DNA from: Solea solea
Lineage: Eukaryota > Chordata > Actinopteri > Pleuronectiformes > Soleidae
DNA length: 64,000 nucleotides
Reading direction: 5' to 3'
Assembly (NCBI RefSeq): GCF_958295425.1
Contig: NC_081154.1
Location: 14,215,938-14,279,937 of the forward strand
The number at the start of each line of letters is the position of its first letter. The first letter of the stretch is position 1. Shown here piece after piece: positions 37,976 to 58,624 of this stretch. The position numbers and the translations under genes are program-made. Under the pieces are notes generated by a model. The model did not search any database, was not told the origin of the DNA, and saw nothing but the letters and a program-made list of their open reading frames with translations.

Positions 37976-39440
37976 TGAAAACTTGATGAAAGTCAACTAA
38001 AGCGAGCCTTTGTTAATTTCCAACTGACGACTCCAGCTGTCACTATCAAAAGATCAGGGGGATAGGGCCTTGTCATGAATCTGAGGGAGGATTTTCTTTT
38101 TTTAACGATGCTGATTTAACTTCAGTTTCATCAGGCCACAGAGTGAGATGCACGTGTAATCACTGAGGTCCCGGTAAGACGAGTTCTCCGCAGTTTTGAC
38201 ACGGTATTGTTATTCCGCACACACAAAGGAGAAAATATAAAGGAAACTGAAGATTTCTTTTTCTTTGAAGTTCAATATTAAAGAACAAAAAAAGGGGGGG
38301 GGGGGGGGGTATATCTGAAGACAGGCATGTAGGAGTCTTTATGAGATCACATGGTACACAGTAAGTGCTTTGGGTCCGTGAAAGATGCCCATATTAGATC
38401 CACATCACAAGGCCAGTGCCAACTCAAAGAGTCGGAGTCAAAGTGGCCTGGTATTAGCCCCGAGCATCAAGCTCTCACAGAACAAAAAGCAAAAACCCTG
38501 TCCACATCCCTGCTCATGCATTTTTCATCAGCCCAAGATACTCGATCCTCTCAGAAATAAATATCAATTATTGAAATTGTTAATTAGAAACTGCATAATT
38601 GGTGAAGATACACATGAATAAATCACTTTGACCATTAATTATTGATTTAAAAAAAACTGGAGCCCAATGGGGAGTGTATTTGAGAATCTCTTAAGATCAA
38701 GTACAACAAGAAATATGAGTTTTGCCCTTGAGTAATGTCCAATTAAAGGATTGTCAGCTTTGCTGTACAAGTCCAGTGATGTGCACTCATCATCCCTCAC
38801 ATATCCTTTTGGACGACGATACCCAGCAGCTACCACAACATCAACTGGTGGAACATGGGATGTGATCAGCTGGAGCCTGGGGGCACAGCCACATAAAAGA
38901 CGTGAGGAAGTTTACAGACCTCGCTCCTAACTGCAAGTTAATGTGAGGGCATGAAGACGCACTGGCTTCAAATACTACAATAATTAAGGGAAGTAAGCAC
39001 TTTAGACTTTTATACAACTTCAATTTTTATGCAAAGTGCACTGATCAAACACAGAGAAGCAACTTTAAAATATAAAATATACTCTCTACTGACAGCAAAT
39101 TGTTTTCATTATGAATCAATCTGTTGATATTTAGTCTTTATTTGGTCATTAAAATGTCAGAAAATGTTATTGTATTTCTCAAATATTGAAGACCGGAAGC
39201 TCCAATTAACGCTGCTTTTGTGTGTGCATCTGCGTCATTACCTCGTTTATGAAACCCTAAAGTTTCAGAACAAACAGAATAAAAGATTTTATTGTTTTCC
39301 GGGGCTCTGCAAAGTGGAAAGGCACTTCCGTTTGTTGATGATGTCATCAGGAAACCTCACGTAGCTCCTCCTGGTGCGGGCGCTAGTCCGGGCACATCCG
39401 GTTGCGTACATTCAACCGCAGAAGAAGAAGAACTACTCTC
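37976..39440. other. Intergenic, no gene recognised
   Basis: No gene seen between the crystallin pair and the inverted repeat. A run of 16 G lies at 38,294-38,309. Open frames here show no known domain. Confidence 0.65.
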
Positions 39441-39728
39441 GTTGTAGCCATGGATGTATGATAAGAACTGGATAGAGCACCGTTTATTTCCGGGTTGTGT
39501 AGAGCATGAGCATGCGCAGTAGTAGTTATTCACATTTCTCATAAAGTTTTCACATGGTACAGTAGCGCCGCTCCTGAGACGCCACATGACCGCGCTTTGC
39601 TGTGCTCGTACACAGCTGTGACGTCACGTCATTTTGCTATTTTTGTTGCAGTACCCGGAAGTGGCCACCAGGACAAAATTGTCTTCAAGTCTCTATCCAG
39701 TTCTTATCATTCATCCATGGTTGTAGCT
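39441..39728. repeat. Inverted repeat (fold-back element)
   Basis: Arms 39,441-39,477 and 39,691-39,728 are inverted copies sharing GATAAGAACTGGATAGAG and CCATGGATG with few mismatches, separated by about 213 bp. The loop has TTTCCGGG and CCCGGAAG motifs and CRE-like sequence (TGACGTCA, 39,618-39,625). Non-coding. It is probably the core of a short DNA transposon or fold-back element; outer ends and target duplications were not identified. Confidence 0.65.
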
Positions 39729-40028
39729 GCTGAGATGCAGAGCATCCATCGTGCCAGAGGGGGAGCTGCGTATCTGAGAGCTGACGTGCTAATTACGTCA
39801 CTTCCAGGTACCTGGCCAATCACAGGACACTGGGAAAGCTCTCTGTGTGATTTTGGTCTGAAACGGCACGGCTGACGAGAGCGTCAGTGAGGAGATAGTT
39901 CTATCTGCTCGTCTGCAGCGACTAGGAGGATTTTAACCATGAAAACAAGTTAATATATGTAAGTAGACGTCCATAACTAACATATATGTGCGAAACGAGC
40001 ACATATATTTCGATGTCACCTTTAAAAT

Positions 40029-40465
40029 CAGGGTTCCTACAGCGTAAGGCAAGTTAAATTCCAGGCTTTTTTCACGTGGAGTGAAATTTAAGACCAATTT
40101 TACAATAAACAAAAACAACAAAGCTGCCCAAAACACATAAGTAAGGGACAACTTTGCCCAAGTGTTTATTTCAACATAAAACATGACTTTTCCGTCCAGT
40201 GCAAAAGCTAGAATATCTACTTCCCGGTGTTGGTATCATGACGTCCTGGCTGAAAACTGTTTTATTGGTTCCTGCTATCTGCGTGATATTACTGCAAGAG
40301 TAAAAAACATTTTTTCAATAATTGTTTTCAATTACAAAAAATAATCATAAAATCCTACTTTCTATGTGCTAACATTTTCAAGACCTATGAAAGAGGGATT
40401 TAAGACATGTTAATGCTAATTAAGGCCTTGTTTTTACATTTATGAATTCAATGCCTTCTAATGAA
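40029..40465. repeat. Interspersed repeat with TTTAAGAC motifs
   Basis: Begins CAGGGTTCC and holds repeated AATTTAAGACC / ATTTAAGACATG / ATTAAGGCCTT motifs of a kind common in fish hAT-like non-autonomous elements. Family and exact ends are uncertain; no coding capacity. Confidence 0.45.
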
Positions 40466-42554
40466 ATGAAAATGAATAGTTCCTCTAATGTCTTCTTTGT
40501 CCACAAACCTTACCGGGGCAAAGACAGAATCACATATTCACAGAACTTCCCATTTTAAAAAAACAACAAAATACTCAATTTCCCGATTATTAAATCAGAT
40601 AATGCTTTTGTGGTCAATTTACTAATCGATTAATTCCATTATTGCTGCAGTCCAAATTGACATGATGGGTCATCTTGAACTATAAACCTCAGTAAGGTTT
40701 CATGTTTTACTCCTGTGTGAAGAACCAACTGTAAAATGGTTGATTTGCAAGAACTGAGGTAGTGGGTTTAGTTTATTCCTGAGATATGATTATATAATTT
40801 CTAGTGAAGCATCATAAAATATATGATAAGTATAAGAAGTGTTTGTGTAAGTAATTCATGCAATGGATGTTTTCCCTTGTTAATATTATTATATAATATT
40901 GCTAAGAGTAATAATGTTAATCCTAAAAAAGAACTTTTATGCTTTCAAGAATATAAAGCAGGTCTCTGTAATATCAAAGACACAATCCTCATTGTCCCCT
41001 GTTCCTTCTCTACCTCAAGTCATTTAGAAGTTTTTGTGTTCAGTCACTTCACACATGAAAAGGACAAAGTAGTGAGATCCGAGTTTTGTCTCCCTCTTCA
41101 TCGCTGAACCCTTTGGACTTGGTGATGGGAGGCTGATTGAAGGGTAAAGTACTGCGTTTTGGAGAATGAATTCTTTAGATGAGAGAGGGAAAAAAGAAAG
41201 AAACTGAGAAACCCAGAACGTAAGCCTGTGATTCCATTATTAGTCTCAGTTCTGCTTCTCCCCCTTTTCTTTTCTGATGGCTGGATAATTAAACCTCTAT
41301 AGTATTGTCTTCCATCTTCCTTGCCCCACTTCCAGCAATGTGAATTCCCCTATGGGCAACTTTAAAAAGGCCCTTTTTAGACATCTGTTTTTCAGATCAG
41401 TATGACTTTTTTCCCCATTAATTTGTGTTCTTTGTGAAAGTAGAAAGACTATTGCCAGGACAGGGATGAACAAAAACCCTCAACATTTCAACTGCAGGAA
41501 TCAAAGAAAGTGAGAAAAATATTCCAAATATTCCTTTTCAACATTTCTTTTTTTTAATTCTTCAACACTGCTATTAAACAAGCCAAAGCACTCCTTAAGT
41601 GTGCATTGCAATACATCAGATAGGAGCTCAGAGGCTGGAATTGTTGCAGAGCTTCATTTAAAAGCAGCTGCGTTCTTCCCTCCAGCTTGAAGGAGGCAGC
41701 TTGTCAATTACTGTTCCTGCTCTGAAAGAGGCTTTAGGCGCCACAAGGTACAAACAGCAAAACAGCGGATCACGGAGAAAGCAGAACTTGTAACAACGAT
41801 CAGATAAATCAAAACTGTAAATAACATTAATGTATTCATGTTCAGGTGTGCGGGTTGTAACCTGGTGAATTATTCTGTATCATATATGATATCATTAATG
41901 TGAATCCTCGTCATTACAGGAAACATAAAGATGATAATCAGCCAGTTTACTGTCACATGCCGCCTCGCAGTCGTATAACAGCGGCACCTCGGCCAATTAA
42001 AGTGCCTGTGTATTTTTAATTTACACACGGAAAATAAGAGCTAGAAAATAAAAATGTTGAAATGTATTAACCTTCTGGGCAATGAGCCAATTACAATTTA
42101 AATAATATGTACAATCATAACATGATCATATTTTTTAAATATGAATTAAGATGTAAATAAGCTGGATAAATAAAGTAATAATTTAAATATTGCTGACCCA
42201 TGACCACAGATTTGAGTAAGTGAGTGGTTTTACACAGTAAACCTGGCTAAAAGTACACGCTGTACATTGTATTACTGATGACTGTCAACAGCCTCATGAA
42301 CATTTAATGAATGAAGTAAGGGTTTGTGTTGCACTATAGCACAGCCTGGTAAAGTAAGTTGCCAGATCAGAGTCTGTGTCAAAGGCCTTGTCAGTTGCAT
42401 TGCTGTTGGAGACGCCAGTCAAAGCAGCTTGATAAGTGGTCTTATTGATGGTAACGTAGAGTGAGGTTTAAGAATGATATTCCGAGATTGCATTAATATA
42501 AGAAAATGTATCTGAAAAACTTTTTATGCGAAATCTTATGTATTTATTTTGCAT
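40466..42554. other. Intergenic, no gene recognised
   Basis: AT-rich, no open frame of note, no repeat family recognised. Lies between the crystallin pair and the 3' end of aldh18a1. TTTATT at 42,543-42,548 (AATAAA on the - strand) is a candidate distal polyadenylation signal for aldh18a1, about 440 bp past its stop. Confidence 0.6.
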
Positions 42555-42764
42555 AAAAGATCCCGTGTGTAAGATATAGTGACATCTAATGGTGAGACTG
42601 CAGATTGTTGACTCTTTTGCTCACTCCTCCCTGACCCAAGCACATCAGGGAACTACAACTACCTCCGTATACCATTAGCATCCGTACTAAGTAGCATACT
42701 TATGGGCAGTATATTCAATTTCAGCCAATAAACCTCCGTAAGTGTTACACACTGGACCTTTAAA
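42555..42764. mobile_element. Short inverted-repeat element (MITE-like)
   Basis: About 210 bp, left end AAAAGATCCCGTGTGTAAGA, right end GTTACACACTGGACCTTTA. The ends match those of the 23,121-23,290 element in inverted orientation. It lies in or just beyond the 3' UTR of aldh18a1. Non-coding. Confidence 0.65.
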
Positions 42765-42990
42765 GAAAGTAACGTTGCTATAAGGGCGAGTTCTCTAACT
42801 CTAAAGTGTGATAAGTTGAGGTAGAATTTAGAATAAAAAAAAGTTCACACTTCATCAGAGAACCAAGTACAACATCCAGGTTGTGCTTTTTGAGCTGCAG
42901 AGTCTTAAACAGTGACTTCATGATCTGTTGCTGATTTTTGGGGAGCTGCTGGTAGCTAATGCGAGTACAGCATTGTGTATCGTCTCAAGT

Positions 42991-51743
<8,753 letters not shown>

Positions 51744-52344
51744 GGTCAATTTAACGTCTGAGACACAGAGAGAGAGAAACACAGAGGGTGAGACGCAGCA
51801 GCACAAAACACAAACAAACAACAACCAGTATACTATTCTAACCTTCACTAATGTGATCATGTTTGAAGTGTGCAATATGGTTACATATTTATATCTATAT
51901 AAATGTGTTTGAAATTAATTTCACTATGTAATATCTACTTTGTGACCAGGGTCTGTTAGGTGTTTATATTGTTTGCAATATAAACAAGTTCTTCACTCTA
52001 TCTGAAAGGTGATGAAGCATTACCACATCGCAGCACCAAAATATTAACAACTACATAATGCACGGATCAGAACTTGAACAAGATATTCAATTAAAAATAA
52101 AACTTAATTTTAACCAAGAGTGCAATTCAAGATCTAAGAGACTAAGAGAGATCAAAAAGTACCGTCAGTCATTGTTTGCAATACATGTATATACTATATT
52201 TTAATTTGTATAGATCATAGAACAATGAAAAACTGATTTTGAAGAATTGTAACCTTTACAATTTGCATTGTTTTTAAGTGCAATTTAGATTTGAAACCAT
52301 AGCACTTGCAGCATTTATATACAATGACAGTAAGGCTTTATATT

Positions 52345-52492
52345 CTAGTCTAGTCTAGTCTAGTCTATTCTATTACGACCCTGGACTTTGGTGTTTGCCT
52401 GAACAATTAGAGACATTTAAATTGCAAAATACAAATATCCTACTGGTTACTGTTGTTCTTTATTAACCTGGTGAAGTCCTCGTTTATCTTCT
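52345..52492. repeat. Dispersed direct repeat, copy 1
   Basis: Starts with a (TAGTC)n run, then CTGGACTTTGGTGTTTGCC, GAACAATTAGAGACATTTAA, and ends AACCTGGTGAAGTCCTCG. The same blocks recur in the same order at 55,168-55,327. Non-coding. Confidence 0.75.
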
Positions 52493-52739
52493 GCTGTGCA
52501 ATGCCTTCTATTCAGCCTCGTTCATAGTCGTGGTCCCGTTATTACTTATCCCACAGTAGTTCACACAGAGATGACTCCTCCCCTGACTGATTGTCAGGCT
52601 GCTGATGAAACTGTTGCCACGAGTGCAAACGGACCTTATCTTCTCTCGAGGGTTAGTAAGTCCCGCAGCAGTAATTTAAAAGATACAATGTCCATTAATT
52701 GACGCTGCTGACATGAAATTTAAACCACAGGTGTTATAT

Positions 52740-52860
52740 TTTTCTCAAAATATTATCTCGTATATTGGCGGTGGATTACTAGGATGTGACGTTGGGCTAG
52801 CCGGTGCAATACGGAAATGAAGCGGAAGTGTCACTCTTATTTCACAATAAAACCACATCA
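52740..52860 (-). promoter_or_regulatory. aldh18a1: Candidate aldh18a1 promoter
   Basis: About 1 kb upstream of the first coding exon. AGCGGAAGTG (52,821-52,830) and CGGAAATG (52,812-52,819) resemble paired ETS/GABP sites of housekeeping promoters, with TGACG and CCGG nearby and no TATA box in the right place. This is inference from motifs; the non-coding first exon and its donor were not resolved. Confidence 0.3.
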
Positions 52861-52958
52861 GCGAGGAAGTTAGAAAAAGAAGAATAAGATCACGTTGGGC
52901 AAATAATATTCTGATTTACCGTTCTTAATAAAAGAAAATCATTTGTTTCTTAGCTGTT

Positions 52959-53463
52959 TTAGCTGTTTGCCTTGGCATCTGGGCATGTTTTTACAATTTG
53001 CATAAAACCTTCCCTAAAGAATCTCCAAGCTATCTCAACATAAAGGATAAATCCTATTGTATTCCAATCAGTATTAGACAAATCGTGAAGATCAGCTTGG
53101 TCATGAAAGTGTTTAAGATTCCTCTTATAAATAATACAAGGTTTAGATTTGGACACCTTAGTGTTCCGAATAGCAGCTACAACACAGTGGTCACTGCAGG
53201 GTGTACCTTTCTTAGACCTAATAGTACAAAAAAACATTATATCCAATGATGTTAATGTCTTCATCACCAACAGATTTGGTGAGCCAAGTTTCAGAAATTA
53301 CAACAATATCGACATCTGTTGATTTAACCCAAATCCTGACCATGTCCGTCTTGGATAACAAGCTGTGCACAATAAGATGAACAATTTTAAGACCAGGCAA
53401 GGGGTTGAAGTCAGATAGTGTCTGGATACACTGTAACTCAGGACCAGAGTTAGGTTTGCACAT
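52959..53463 (-). mobile_element. LINE retrotransposon fragment, internally deleted
   Basis: On the - strand, 53,463-53,218 encodes the start of an APE-type endonuclease of a non-LTR retrotransposon (LKIVHLIVHSLLSKTD; VDIVVISETWLTKS). The next part, 53,270-52,959 in a shifted frame, encodes the domain's end with the SDH signature (CSDHCVVAAIRNTK) and IIYKRNLKHFHDQ. The middle of the domain is missing and there is a stop and a frame change, so this is a dead relic. The reverse transcriptase part was not seen. The clade is not assigned. Confidence 0.75.
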
Positions 53464-53469
53464 TACCAG

Positions 53470-54276
53470 TTAAGAGTAATAATAAGACAATGTCTGCCTC
53501 GTAACATTACATTGTTCATCTGACATTTGAAAAAAGAAATGTAAAAACAAATGTCTGTGATATATATAATCACTCAAGACACCCCAACTGTCCTCATTTT
53601 GATTAAGTTGTTTCATTTACTCCAAGCAGTAGAAATGCAGTAGTGATGGCAGTCTTCTGTACCTGCTCTCTCCTACAAAAAGTAAGCCAGTGCAAAGTTA
53701 ACCTACACTGTTGGACTTCCATTGCCCCAAGAACCACAGATAACTAAATTGGCTCCTGTTGCTTAGGCTAAATGTTCATGATTCTATTACACCTGTCCTG
53801 TTCTTGTTTTTCTGTTTTCCACATTTGCCCCTTATCTGTTCCTCTGTTTTCGTCCTCTCTCTTCTCTTATCTGTCCATCTGATTCAGGGGAAGAAAGTGA
53901 ACCTTACTTTGCTCCCGGCTATACACTAATCCACCAACTATGTTGCATGTGTTTGTGTGTGTGTGTGCATCTTTGTCAATTATAAATGTATAGCATGGTT
54001 CTATTTTAAATGCAAAATTGTGTTGACTCTTGGAGCTTTATTTGAAAATGGGAAATGTTACAAAACTGTACAGCAAGAATGTTGCAAACTCAGATTTTCT
54101 TTGTTTTCACATTTCACATTCTCCTCTCCACCCATTTAACTTCATCTGCTTCTCTGTAATCTCCAAATATCCTAAATTCAACATCACATGCAGAATTGGA
54201 TAATACACTGTGTCCCTTTGACACTGTAATATTTTGCATGGCTGAAGAAGGTCAAAGTATGTTCGTGTATGTGTAT

Positions 54277-54341
<65 letters not shown>

Positions 54342-55167
54342 TGTTGTTGCCACAGATGAGCAAGGTGTTAAAGAGACCCTTTGGGAAGAAAACCTTTGAT
54401 CATCCAACATGGCTGCATTCCATGTTGGTTCAGCTGTTGTTTGCTAAATAGTGAAAATTCAATCAGGGGCTGTTTTAGTCAGCTGGCCACAGTTGCGAGG
54501 GTTTTCAAGATTTAACAAGGGATTTTTAATGCAGCAGTAATTAAGAATTTTGCCCATTCTTTGGCACAAAATAAGTCCAATAATAAACATCTGCAGTTAA
54601 GCAGGAAAATATGTCCTCCTTAATCTGCTCAAATTGAAAATATAGCCTGTAGAACATGAACATGAAAGTATTTCCGTGAGGTCAACATGACCCCTTCAAA
54701 CACATTTTCTTAAACAGAATTTGTGTTGTTGGGCACAACATTGTTGGAAAACCACGTAACTTCCAGTCTGGACCCCCAGTCTTTGAGTCTAAGAGTCCGA
54801 GTTTGAGTCTTGTTGTGTTCCAACATGAGGTCCACTTCTCCACTTTGAGTGGACAACACGTAAAAAAATTACACAATTAACTCAAACAAAAGTTCAACAT
54901 CATAAGCCAAATTAATACCTTAATACAAGAAAAACAAACATATCAGAGTCTTCATCAAGTCCAAGACTGACAGGATTTGAGTCTAAATTGGACAACGGGC
55001 CATTTGGGTGGAAACACACAGGTGTAAATAATCAAATTCATTTGGCTGGCTTGGTTTCAGGTTGCCTGCTGCTTTATTGTCACAGTCCTGACATTAGTGA
55101 GATCACTAACACAAACATGTGTCTACTATAGTCTGTGGTTGTGAAGGCTGTGAAAGCCACCAAAGTC
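53470..55167. other. Intergenic with (GT)n microsatellite
   Basis: No gene seen. A long (GT)n lies at 54,282-54,335. Pyrimidine-rich repeat-like sequence at 53,740-53,890. A block at 55,134-55,166 (TAGTCTGTGGTTGTGAAGGC) recurs with few changes at 55,487-55,519, a further local duplication. Confidence 0.65.
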
Positions 55168-55242
55168 TATTCTATTATGTTCTATCAAGACACTGGACTT
55201 TGGTGTTTGCCCGAACAATTAGAGACATTTAAATAGCAAAAT

Positions 55243-55273
<31 letters not shown>

Positions 55274-55327
55274 TCCTATTGGTTACTGTTGTTTATATAT
55301 TAACCTGGTGAAGTCCTCGTGTATCTT
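55168..55327. repeat. Dispersed direct repeat, copy 2
   Basis: Matches 52,345-52,492 block by block, but carries a (TAA)n microsatellite expansion at about 55,240-55,270 inside it that copy 1 lacks. Non-coding. Confidence 0.75.
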
Positions 55328-56049
55328 TCTATCTCATTGAATTCCATCTGATTCTCTGTAAACATCACATGGCAACATGCTGTCTCACTGTCACTGTTCT
55401 AACATTAATCATCACTAACACCTGTGCTTTTCAGAGAAACATGTCAGACAGGTTGCTGTGCAAAGGGTCCATTGACCAGGTTTCCTAGTCTGTGGTTGTG
55501 GAGGCTGCAAAAGCCACAATTGTGATTATTCTCCACCTGTTTTACTGTCGTCAATTTATCTGATTGACAAGGATTTAAATATTGCATAAATATTCTGCAC
55601 AAGCAGAAGTTTATGTAGACACAGAACTCTTTAAAAAGTTTCTGCATCATTACTTAAACAAGTATATAATAATGTATCCACCATAACAAACTCTAATTCC
55701 TTGTGCATTTTTCTTTGATATTCATAGACCTGTTTTTGTGTTTCAAACACAGTTGGCTCAGACGAACGTGGTCTTGTGTTTGATTATAAAAGGCCCTTTT
55801 GAAAGATCGTGGAGATATGGAGGGTTGGCCCTCGAGTGGACAACCTGAAAGCCCCATGAAGAGTCCATTAGTGGGTCTAGTGTCGGAGGAAGCCCCCTGA
55901 TCTGATGGTATCAGTGCCTCGGGGAAAGTGAGCAGAACAAAATGCTATCAGGCAGAAACACAGGCCCAAAAGCAGGATCACTATCTCTGCCACTGAAACA
56001 CGCTGTAGCACAAACACACGTATAATCAGGATACACCCACATACACAGG
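55328..56049. other. Intergenic, upstream of pnmt
   Basis: No gene seen. It contains a second copy of the TAGTCTGTGGTTGTG block at 55,487-55,519, then unique sequence leading to the pnmt promoter. I did not identify clear hormone-response or Egr-type sites. Confidence 0.55.
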
Positions 56050-56057
56050 TATATAAG
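56050..56057 (+). promoter_or_regulatory. pnmt: TATA box of pnmt
   Basis: TATATAAG, 69 bp before the start codon, at a distance that leaves a short 5' UTR. Confidence 0.65.
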
Positions 56058-56118
56058 GCACCTGAACTGACCACTGACCATTGCTAAGTACTCGGCAGAT
56101 CCACACAGCAAAGTTAGG

Positions 56119-58008
56119 ATGGCAAGGAAGGAAAAGGAGAATGGAGTAGCTGCCATGGCTGTCTGCTATCAGGGATTTGATCCTGCAGCATATCTACAGT
56201 ACAACTACACTGCACCTCGTGCTGACTTTGGGAGAAATGACAGCATAGTGCCATGGAAACTGGCGTGTCTGCACCGAGCGTTCACTGAAGGTAAAGCAAT
56301 CAGGTGACCAGTCGTGCAAACCTCTTCGGTGTGATTTAAATATTAAAAAGTAACGTGTGAATTTTATTTCCCTTAATTACTACGTACAGATACTGCAACC
56401 TGACTTCACTTCCACTGCTCAGTTTCATCTTGTCTGTTTTTCTTCTCCTCCACCTTTCCCAGGAGATGTGAGTGGTGAGCTGCTGGTGGACATAGGGTCG
56501 GGTCCTACCCTGTACCAGGTGCTGAGTGGCTGTGAGGTTTTCAAAAAGGTGCTCCTCACAGACTTCCTGGAGGTCAACAGGCAGGAGCTGAGGCGCTGGG
56601 TCCAGGATGAGAAAGGCTGCAACCTGGACTGGACACCGTATCTCCAGCACGTGTGCAAGCTGGAGGGACGACGGTATTTCACACAACCTGATCCTCACGT
56701 CACTGTGTTAGAGAGAAACGCTCACTGTAGCGCGAATGTGTCTCATCTATCTTTATCTTTAAAAAAGAAGGTCTAGCAATTGATCATTGGGCCTAATGTG
56801 ACAATTATAAAACGAAAATGTATGAAATATTAATTTAAGGTGCTGCATCCTTTGGCCAAAAAGGTCAAAACAGATGTTTTGGTGTTTATTATTTAGTAAA
56901 TTATTACTGAGATTTCAGACGTTTTAATTATAAATCGCACAATAAATGATCATTTCAGAGGCCTTAGCCATGACAATTCATTTCAGATTTATTTGCAGTT
57001 AAATACAGTATTTCTACAGGAAAATGCTACCAAATCATGGTAATACAGTATATTGTGCGGCAGAACTGCTGTGTTACAGTAAAATACAGAATTTTAACTG
57101 AAAAAGTAATATACTGTAGAATAACTACTGTGATCTTACATTGAAATAGTATTTATTTAGTGAGCAGAGCTAAGTCGCATATACGAATACTTAAGTCATA
57201 TATTCTGACTGACAATTACTGCAAAGTTATAGTAAAATATAGCGTTTATACAAGGAAAGTACTGCGTAGTCACAGTAACATAAGGCATGATGTGAAGTTA
57301 CAGTAAACACCTGTCAATTTACAGTAATTTAGAATAAAATGATAACTGACAGTGAAAATAAAGTATCAAGGATGCTGCAATTTGATAAATATGCATAAGT
57401 AATTAGTTGGGAACCAGTAGTCGGTAATTTAACGTGAATGTGCAGTGAAATATTTCCAAATGAGATGCTATGTGAAATATTTATAACAAAATAACTTTTA
57501 AATAATTTTATAAAATTAAAATAATTTTTTCAAATTTTACTTTGTGATCATTGACATTGTCTCCATCAGGCCCTCAGCATGGACAGAGAAAGCTGCAAAG
57601 CTACGCGAGGTCATCACAGACATCGTCCCAGTTGATGTGCACCGTCCCCATCCTCTGGCCCCCGACGCTCTGCCTTCAGCAGGGGCCGACTGTCTTGTGT
57701 CCTGCTTCTGTCTCGAGAGCGTCAGCCCGGACCTTGCTGCTTTCACCAGGGCCTTGGGTCACATTGGGGGGCTCCTGCGGCCCCGAGGCCACCTCCTGCT
57801 CATTGGGGCTCTGGGTGAGAGTTACTATTTCGGGGGTCCAGGTGTGAAAATCCCTGTGGTTCCACTGAATGAGGCCCAGGTTTGTGATAGTTTGAAGCAA
57901 AGTGGCTTCACTCTTATACGGCTTGAGGTTTACACACTGTCTCAGGACATGAGGGTCGGAGTCGATGATGTGACCGGGGTATTTTTTGCAAAGGCTAGAA
58001 AGGACTAA
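56119..58008 (+). CDS. pnmt: Phenylethanolamine N-methyltransferase
   Basis: Cytosolic SAM-dependent enzyme that methylates noradrenaline to adrenaline, the last step of catecholamine synthesis. Three exons: 56,119-56,290, 56,463-56,673 and 57,570-58,008, giving 273 residues (human 282); phases 1 and 2, GT-AG introns, the three-exon plan of the family. The SAM/amine pocket YLQYNYTAPR keeps residues equal to human Tyr35, Asn39, Tyr40 and Arg44. Motif I is LLVDIGSGPTLYQVLSG; the PNMT-specific DFLEVNRQELRRW follows. Exon 3 has CFCLESVSPDL (human Glu185), GESYY (Glu219, Tyr222) and GVDDVTGVFF (Asp267), the amine-binding acids. These favour PNMT over the related nicotinamide and indolethylamine enzymes. 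Intron 2 holds a repeat. ppp1r1b lies downstream in convergent orientation. Confidence 0.94.
56995..57330. repeat. TACAGTAAA-rich repeat in pnmt intron 2
   Basis: Many degenerate copies of TTACAGTAAAATACAG, TAATACAGTATA and ATACTGTAGAATAAC, some inverted. This motif mix is a known teleost repeat texture. No coding capacity and no effect on the splice sites seen. Confidence 0.55.
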
Positions 58009-58618
58009 AGATTAAAAGTAAGAGATAAGGCAAAATATATGATAGTTAGAGGGTATAAATGAATACATTATAGTAAAATATTTTAGATTTAACTGAAGTA
58101 ATATGCACAGCAAACTATGAATTATTTATAAGAGTAATTTTGCATTATTCTATTCCATTCGATGTTGCAGTTAATGTCTTCTTTAATGGTGCGTAAGGAT
58201 CATGTGACATGACACCCCATTTCTTTTTCTGAGCGAAGCGGCAATTAGTGGCAGAAACATGATCAAACATCGCCTCCTGGAGTTGAAACACTGCAAATAC
58301 AGCATGAAGAAAATGTCACGCTTCAATTGAGTTCTGAGCAAAATATGCACAGCACCTTACAGCAAACTTATTTTTACACAATTAAAGCTTTAGAATCATT
58401 ACGCGGGTCACAGTTATGTTTCAGATCCCCCTGTGTTTAGTGTGTAAAATATCACAGCATTGCCCGCCATTAAACCACAGAAGCCACAACATCAAGAACG
58501 CAGCGCCTTAATATTCTCCCCCCATAAGGGATTTATAAATGCCATATTATATATTTATTTTACACTCAACTGTTGCTCAGTGTAATGAAATACCTGCTGT
58601 GTGACATCTGGTCATGTG

Positions 58619-58624
58619 AATAAA
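58619..58624 (+). terminator. pnmt: Candidate polyadenylation signal of pnmt
   Basis: AATAAA about 610 bases after the stop codon, followed by a T/G-rich stretch (TTTTTGAACATGTTTGTTG), as expected of a cleavage site. An earlier ATTAAA directly after the stop (58,011) is too close to be likely. Confidence 0.45.
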
